A stretch of 12,098 nucleotides of DNA, from the NCBI GenBank assembly GCA_937927875.1, contig CALEYV010000067.1, positions 1 through 12,098 on the forward strand, given 5' to 3'. The position numbers and the translations under genes are program-made. Within the stretch, counting starts at the first letter, position 1. Every line of letters begins with the position of its first letter. This stretch comes from an uncultured Actinomycetes bacterium. Lineage in GTDB: Bacteria; Actinomycetota; Acidimicrobiia; IMCC26256; PALSA-555. The notes beneath the pieces were generated by a model. The model was given only the letters and a program-made list of their open reading frames with translations, ran no database searches and had not been told where the DNA came from. This document shows, one piece after another, positions 8,133 to 12,098 of the stretch.

Positions 8133-9882
8133 ACTCGACCAGCCGGACCGGGTCTCCGAGGATCTGAGCTGACCAGGTCGTGGTGTCCTGCACGCTGGTC
8201 AGGTTCGGGAACTTGAAGTTCACCCTCGTCCAGCAGCCCAGCGGGTCCGTGTAGGTACACGTGTAGTTGTCGGGAATGGGGATGCGGTAGCTGATCCACT
8301 GGCCGTTGTAGGCCGGGGTCTGGACGCCGCTGATGGAGCATCCCGCGTTGGTGTTCGAGAACGTCCCCCAGGGCGGCCCAGTGCTGTTCCCGGGCGGCGC
8401 CGTGTACGTGCAGCCGCTGAAGCTGCTGCCGACGTTCGAGTCCGGCGGCGGCTGGATCGTGATCGTGCCCGGCTGTGACGCGTCGCCGACGTCGAAGAAG
8501 TTCACCTGTAGTGCGCGCCCCGACGCGCCCGGCAGGACCCGCGCGAGGTAGAAGGTGGTGTTCGAGCCCGGGTAGTTGGCGTAGAGGCCCTGACGCCCGA
8601 ACCCGTAGATGGAGGCGTTGCTCGTCGAGAAGTCGCTGTTCAGGCCGACCCGGATCGCGAACCGGTTGGCGCCGCCGCCGTGGGGCGCAACGGTACCGTC
8701 GGACTTCGTACCCGTCTTCACCTGCACGAAGTACGTGCCGACCTGGGGGTTGGGGATCGTGCACACCGTGTACCACTGGCGGAAGTACTTCACGAACAGG
8801 TCCGGCGCGCCGGCCTGCGGCGTCGTCGCCTGCAGGGCCGTCTTCAGGTCCCCGAGGTAGCCGGGAAAGTCCTTCGTGCACAGGATCGGGTTGTTCGTCG
8901 GGTTGCTCGGAGTGTCGTCAGGAGCCCGGATGAGGAAGTCGGTCCACGGCGGTGTCAGACCGTTGCCACCGTCGCTGTAGTACTGGTCGCCGCTGCAGTA
9001 CACGCTGCTCGATGACGGGCTGTACCGGGTCGACGGGTCACTCACCGCGAACTGCGGATTGAAGTTCGGCGGCAGCTGGGAGGCGCCGACCAGGTTGCTC
9101 CCCGGGGCGCCGTTGCTGGTGTCGTTGTTCCCGCAGTTGTCACCGGTGTGGGCGAACTCGGGGTCGTAGATCTGGACCACCATCGGGCCTGTGGCACCCG
9201 GCTTGACGTCGATGGCATAGAAGTAGCCGTTTGTGTCGTAGTCCGAGTTCGACCCCGAGCAGTTGTCAGTCGCGACCCCGGCCGCGCAGATGTTCGCTTG
9301 GATCGCGTCACCCTTGTCCTTGTTGGACGAGGGTCCGAAGACGTTTGCCCAGAACTCGGGGTAGCGAGTCGTCCCGAGCCCAGCGCCGGACTGCGGGTCG
9401 TTGCCGAACTGGTTGATCGGGCTTCCCATGTTCACCGCCGGCTCGTACTCCGCGACGGCGTGCTTCGTCACGGTCGTCGTGCCCGCGCCGACGAGCGAAC
9501 CGAAGAAGTTCTGGACCCGCTGGGACACGCTCACCTTCAGCTGTGTCGGCACGACGCCAGCGGTGGCCACGACGGTGGCACCGCTCTGCCCGTCCGTGTA
9601 TCCGTTGCGCCCGGCTACGGTCTTCGCGGTCGTGAAGCCGGCCTGCCCGGGGTTGTCGGGCATGTAGATCGCGCCGGCGAGCGCAGCCGCGTCCGCGGTC
9701 CGCTGGAGCCTCGCCCCCTCGCGGCTCCAGTGCCAGTAGTCGACCGCGAAGCCGGCCATGGCGAGCAACACGACCAGGATGATCGCTACGAAGATCAGTA
9801 CGAACCCCCGCTCATCGCGGGGGCGCGGCCGCCTGGGAGTCAGCGCCAGCAGCCGAGCCCACATCGCGTTGCGGGTCAACAT
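8131..9882 (-). CDS. TadG-like pilus-assembly/surface protein with large extracytoplasmic region
   Basis: The 583-residue product begins with a basic segment, then RGFVLIFVAIILVVLLAMAGFAVDYWHW (about 25-52), a single membrane helix, and ARLQRTADAAALAGA (57-71). This is the hallmark of the TadE/TadG-like N-terminal domain. The rest (about 500 residues) is predicted outside the membrane. It is rich in Gly, Ser, Thr, Asn and Pro with scattered cysteines, and has beta-like segments such as VGTYFVQVKTG, NRFAIRVGL and TTFYLARVLPG. Actinobacterial TadG-like proteins often have such a region. The ATG at 9882 overlaps the tadE-like stop by seven bases, and no Shine-Dalgarno is visible, so translation is probably coupled. 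The gene is visibly less GC-rich than the gcv region. A function in pilus assembly or surface display is inferred from the N-terminus only. Confidence 0.82.
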   Translation of the reverse strand: MLTRNAMWARLLALTPRRPRPRDERGFVLIFVAIILVVLLAMAGFAVDYWHWSREGARLQRTADAAALAGAIYMPDNPGQAGFTTAKTVAGRNGYTDGQSGATVVATAGVVPTQLKVSVSQRVQNFFGSLVGAGTTTVTKHAVAEYEPAVNMGSPINQFGNDPQSGAGLGTTRYPEFWANVFGPSSNKDKGDAIQANICAAGVATDNCSGSNSDYDTNGYFYAIDVKPGATGPMVVQIYDPEFAHTGDNCGNNDTSNGAPGSNLVGASQLPPNFNPQFAVSDPSTRYSPSSSSVYCSGDQYYSDGGNGLTPPWTDFLIRAPDDTPSNPTNNPILCTKDFPGYLGDLKTALQATTPQAGAPDLFVKYFRQWYTVCTIPNPQVGTYFVQVKTGTKSDGTVAPHGGGANRFAIRVGLNSDFSTSNASIYGFGRQGLYANYPGSNTTFYLARVLPGASGRALQVNFFDVGDASQPGTITIQPPPDSNVGSSFSGCTYTAPPGNSTGPPWGTFSNTNAGCSISGVQTPAYNGQWISYRIPIPDNYTCTYTDPLGCWTRVNFKFPNLTSVQDTTTWSAQILGDPVRLVE

Positions 9883-10433
9883 GTCGCTAGGGAAGTCGGC
9901 TCGAGCCGGAAGACGCTGTGCTCCGTCAGCGTCACGCTCACGCCGAACAGCTTCGTAATGAACGCATGGTTGATCTTCACGTAGATGCCGACCTCATCGA
10001 ACGGCTGGGTGCAGACGTTCTCGCTCGACGCCGCCCAGCCGCCGCCCTGAGGGTTGGCGGTATCGAACGTCTTCGACGCTGGAAGCCAGAGGTACTTGAT
10101 GCAGTTCGCAGAGCACGTGGTAAAGGTCGTCCCGTTGCCGGGATAGCCGTTGGCATTCGCCTTGTAGAACCACATCTCCTGGGGCGCAGCCGCGGGCAGG
10201 CTCTGCAGCGCGCCCGAGACCGCGCCCGCCGCGTTCGTGGCCTGCGCTGGGTTCAACGCTTGTGCCGCCGCGACGCGCCCGCCCGCTCGGGCCGCGTCGG
10301 CCGTCACCGAGGAGTCGTGATACGCCGACGAGTACTCGATCACTCCGAGGACCACGGTCATCAGCACCGGCAGGACGATCGCGACCTCGACCAGCACCGC
10401 GCCCCGCTGGTCGCCCCGTCGCCGCGTTCGCAC
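9876..10433 (-). CDS. TadE-like pseudopilin
   Basis: The N-terminus MRTRRRGDQRGAVLVE runs into AIVLPVLMTVVLGVIEYSSA. A short basic segment, Gly11 followed by AVLVE with Glu16 at +5, and a hydrophobic helix fit the TadE pseudopilin pattern and the G/XXXXE site cut by Tad-type prepilin peptidases. VTADAARAGGRVAA (43-56) is the expected next motif. The distal part has four cysteines (TTCSANC, ENVCTQ, LATC). With GTG 10433 the product is 185 residues; GGAGG (complement of 10438-10442) lies four bases upstream. GTG 10499 would add 22 residues, but its own GGGGAGG abuts it with no spacing. The gene overlaps the TadG-like gene downstream. No tadA, tadB, tadC, tadV or flp gene is in the window. Confidence 0.85.
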   Translation of the reverse strand: MRTRRRGDQRGAVLVEVAIVLPVLMTVVLGVIEYSSAYHDSSVTADAARAGGRVAAAQALNPAQATNAAGAVSGALQSLPAAAPQEMWFYKANANGYPGNGTTFTTCSANCIKYLWLPASKTFDTANPQGGGWAASSENVCTQPFDEVGIYVKINHAFITKLFGVSVTLTEHSVFRLEPTSLATC

Positions 10434-10694
10434 CGCACCTCCAGTACGCCGCCCGAACCCCTGCCGCGCCGGTGGCCTCCTCGCCCCAAGTGTCGGCACC
10501 TCCCCGGGATTTCTTGAAGGCCCGCCCGCTCTTCCCGCACCGCGCGCCCACCCGGATCGATGGGGGAGCGCGCCCAGCCGCCGCTGCCCTCACCCTCTGA
10601 ATCCCGAGCTGAAGCCCGAACACCCCGAACCCATCCGTCGAGGCTCCGCCGCCGTCGCCTCGCCGCCGCAGCGCCGCCAGCGGCCAAGGGAGAC

Positions 10695-10761
10695 TGAGCG
10701 GATCCGGCTCTACTTGACATAACGAGGATTATCGGCAGACCCGCCGAGCCCCGGATCCTCA
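10695..10761. repeat. Imperfect inverted repeat flanking an AT-richer island
   Basis: The left arm TGAGCGGATCCGGCTC (10695-10710) and the right arm GAGCCCCGGATCCTCA (10746-10761) are near reverse complements: they share TGAG, GGATCCGG and CTC with small offsets. The 35-base centre contains TTGACATAACGAGGATTAT (10714-10732), strikingly AT-rich for this window, with ATAA (10719-10722) and TTAT (10729-10732) as a minor inner dyad. It may be an operator/promoter region for the divergent genes or a structured RNA leader. No known binding-site consensus was recognised. Confidence 0.5.
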
Positions 10762-10797
10762 AGGGAGCAGGCCGGAGTTCCGATGTTTCAGGAGGCT

Positions 10798-10833
10798 GGG
10801 AGGACGGACTGCGGTCCGCGTGCAGTGCCTCCC
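10798..10833 (+). other. Hairpin in the leader of the anchored-protein gene
   Basis: GGGAGG (10798-10803) can pair with CCTCCC (10828-10833), enclosing a perfect inner stem CGGAC-TGCG-GTCCG (10805-10818). The element ends 28 bases before the ATG at 10862. If transcribed it would fold as a two-part stem in the 5' leader. There is no U-tract, so it is not an obvious terminator. Confidence 0.35.
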
Positions 10834-10861
10834 GACGCCGTGACAAGAAGGGTCGGCGAGC

Positions 10862-11353
10862 ATGCGACTGAGCTGGGCACACCGGGCGCTCGGTGTCGCG
10901 GGCGTCGCGCTCGCGCTCGCCGCGCTCGGCGCCACTCCCGCCGGCGCCGGCACCTCGTCTCGCGCCCCGGCCGCGCTGACGCCGATCGTCGAGTGCAGCG
11001 CCGCTCGTAGCGGCTCGACGCGCACGCTCTACGGGTACCAGAACACCGGCGGTCCGATGGTTCTGGACGTGGGCCCGAACAACAGCTTCTCCCCCGGACC
11101 CGCCAACCGCGGGCAGCCGACCTCGTTCGACGCCGGCACCCGCATCAACGTGTTCTCGGTCGACGTCAAGGGGCCCGTCACCTGGACGCTCGGCAACGGC
11201 CGGGTCCGCGCTCCGGGCCCGTCGTGCAAGACGACGCCGGCCGGGAGCTCGCTCGCCGGGTGGGGCCCGATCGCCGCGGTCGTGATCGTGACCGCGGTGC
11301 TCGGCGTGCTGCTGTTCTGGCGTACCCGCCGACTGCGGACCGTGGCCCCGTGA
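10862..11353 (+). CDS. Small secreted protein with C-terminal membrane anchor
   Basis: The 163-residue product has an N-terminal signal peptide (RALGVAGVALALAALGATPAGA, 8-29), a small extracytoplasmic domain bounded by C45 and C122, and a C-terminal membrane helix GWGPIAAVVIVTAVLGVLLFW (133-153) followed by RTRRLR, so the C-terminus faces the cytoplasm. The domain has LYGYQNTGG, DVGPNNSFSPGPANRGQPTSF (about 69-89), and VTWTLGNGR. I recall similar 'GYxN...FSPGPxxRGQPTxFxPG...VxWTLNG' domains in actinobacterial cell-surface proteins, with no defined role. The start ATG 10862 is preceded by GAAGGG at 10847-10852. The stop overlaps the glycosyltransferase start (GTGA, 11350-11353), so the two proteins are probably made together. 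Confidence 0.82.
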   Translation: MRLSWAHRALGVAGVALALAALGATPAGAGTSSRAPAALTPIVECSAARSGSTRTLYGYQNTGGPMVLDVGPNNSFSPGPANRGQPTSFDAGTRINVFSVDVKGPVTWTLGNGRVRAPGPSCKTTPAGSSLAGWGPIAAVVIVTAVLGVLLFWRTRRLRTVAP

Positions 11354-12098
11354 CCGCCGTCGACGAGGCCGTCCGGCCCGTGACCGCCCCGGACGCCGCG
11401 CCCGACGCGCCCGCCGCCGGCGGCCATGCGTCGCCCGCCGGCGCGCCGTGGACGCTGCTGTTCCTGCTCGGCGTCGGGATGGTGCTGGTGGGGATGCTGG
11501 GGCTGCGCGACGCCAGCCTCGCCGTCGTGATCTTCCTCACCGTGCTGTTCCTCGTGTTCCTCGCCCGCCACCTGGCCTTCGCGGTGTCGGCACTGGCGTC
11601 AGCGCCGCGCGACATGCGCACCCGCAGCGGCTTCGACTTCGGGTACTACCCGTTCGTCTCCATCCTCGTTCCGTGCCGCAACGAGGAGCTGGTGATCGAG
11701 GGGCTCGTCACGACCCTGCTGGCGCTCGACTACCCCGACGACCGGCACGAGATCATCATCATCGACGACGGCTCCGACGACGGCACGGGCGACATCGTCG
11801 ATGCGCTCGTCCGCCGCCACCCGGTGCTGAACTGCATCCACCGCCCGCCCGGGGCCGGCGGCGGCAAGTCGGGCGCGCTCAACACGGCCCTCCAGACCCT
11901 CCGGGGCGAGGTCGTCGTCGTGTTCGACGCCGACCACAAGCCGCGCGCCGACGTGATCCGCCGGCTGGTGCGCCACTTCGCCGACCCGTCGGTCGGCGCG
12001 GTGCAGGGCCGCTGCATCGTCCGGAACTCGAACGAGACCCGCCTCGCCCGCAGCATCGCGGTCGACTACTACTGCGGCTACCTCGTCAACGAGTACGG
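11350..12098 (+). CDS. Membrane-associated family 2 glycosyltransferase (3' end outside window)
   Basis: The frame is open from GTG 11350 to the window end (249 residues). An Ala/Pro-rich N-terminus is followed by two hydrophobic segments (34-52 and 56-82). The GT-A catalytic domain begins near 100: YPFVSILVPCRNEE (100-113), IIIIDDGSDDGT (135-146, nucleotide-sugar-binding Asp pair), GGGKSGALNTAL, and VVVVFDADHKP (188-198) with the DxD-type metal motif at 193-195. GAVQGRCIVRN follows. This pattern belongs to processive, cellulose-synthase/PgaC-like GT2 enzymes; the QXXRW motif would lie beyond the window. The likely role is synthesis of a surface polysaccharide or glycolipid from a nucleotide sugar at the membrane. 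The substrate cannot be told. It overlaps the anchored-protein gene by four bases. Confidence 0.9.
   Translation, partial: MTAVDEAVRPVTAPDAAPDAPAAGGHASPAGAPWTLLFLLGVGMVLVGMLGLRDASLAVVIFLTVLFLVFLARHLAFAVSALASAPRDMRTRSGFDFGYYPFVSILVPCRNEELVIEGLVTTLLALDYPDDRHEIIIIDDGSDDGTGDIVDALVRRHPVLNCIHRPPGAGGGKSGALNTALQTLRGEVVVVFDADHKPRADVIRRLVRHFADPSVGAVQGRCIVRNSNETRLARSIAVDYYCGYLVNEY

Larger units (their letters stand above)
10434..10861. other. Divergent intergenic region
   Basis: The 428 bases between the tadE-like start (minus) and the secreted/anchored gene (plus) show no convincing gene on either strand. Candidate frames here lack recognisable motifs or a good ribosome-binding site. The region contains an AT-richer island flanked by inverted arms (10695-10761), a TTGACA hexamer (10714-10719), and a hairpin-forming leader (10798-10833). 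Promoters for both divergent units should lie here, but I could not find a clean -35/-10 pair for either. Confidence 0.6.

Noticed and set aside
9148..9984. A 278-codon plus-strand frame opposite the tadG-like and tadE-like genes
   Set aside because: No motif and shadow composition, while the opposite strand carries the TadE/TadG signatures.
10700..10758. The paired GGATCC sites as a sign of cloning or vector sequence
   Set aside because: They belong to longer imperfect inverted arms with native GC-rich flanks, and no vector-like sequence is present.
10361..10882. A minus-strand frame extending over the divergent intergenic region
   Set aside because: It overlaps the tadE-like gene in another frame and has Ser/Arg/Ala-rich sequence with no recognisable domain or ribosome-binding site.

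Overview
The window is very GC-rich, with strong G/C preference at third codon positions, GTG starts and GTGA stop/start overlaps. This and the gene content point to an actinobacterium. The left-hand order (FtsR-type MerR regulator, DUF151/bifunctional-nuclease protein, second MerR regulator, glycine-cleavage genes) matches what I recall of the mycobacterial Rv1828-Rv1829-Rv1830-gcvB neighbourhood. A deep-branching group such as Acidimicrobiia is possible, but this is inference.

Region 1 (1-3775, all +): C-terminal part of an FtsR-like regulator; a divergent hypoxanthine phosphoribosyltransferase-like protein that overlaps it by four bases; a DUF151 protein; a Rv1830-like MerR regulator behind a good TTGACG-N17-TACCGT promoter; a small PD-(D/E)XK-nuclease-like protein whose conserved N-terminus has no ATG/GTG/TTG start and directly follows the MerR stop in the same frame; and gcvT (aminomethyltransferase).

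Region 2 (3776-4384): a small minus-strand gene, visibly less GC-rich than its neighbours and broken by a one-base frameshift, then a promoter candidate and a tandem glycine riboswitch. The riboswitch precedes gcvP (4385-7240), a full-length glycine dehydrogenase (decarboxylating). GcvT and GcvP are two of the four glycine-cleavage components. GcvH and the lipoamide dehydrogenase are not in the window.

Region 3 (7241-10861): a secreted six-cysteine protein of unknown function (+) converges on a minus-strand pair encoding a TadE-like pseudopilin and a TadG-like protein with a large extracytoplasmic part. This pair is less GC-rich than the left half. A perfect 9-bp inverted repeat overlaps the ribosome-binding region of the secreted gene. 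The divergent intergenic region at 10434-10861 holds an AT-richer island flanked by 16-nt imperfect inverted arms, and a further hairpin.

Region 4 (10862-12098, +): a small secreted, C-terminally membrane-anchored protein whose stop overlaps the GTG start of a membrane-associated family 2 glycosyltransferase that runs off the window. With the Tad-like pair this looks like a cell-surface region.

I see no tRNA, rRNA, CRISPR array, transposase or phage gene. No wholly new system is evident. The most notable points are the missing canonical start at 2225, the frameshifted gene next to the riboswitch, the altered phosphoribosyltransferase active site, and the unexplained inverted repeats at 7259-7300 and 10695-10761.
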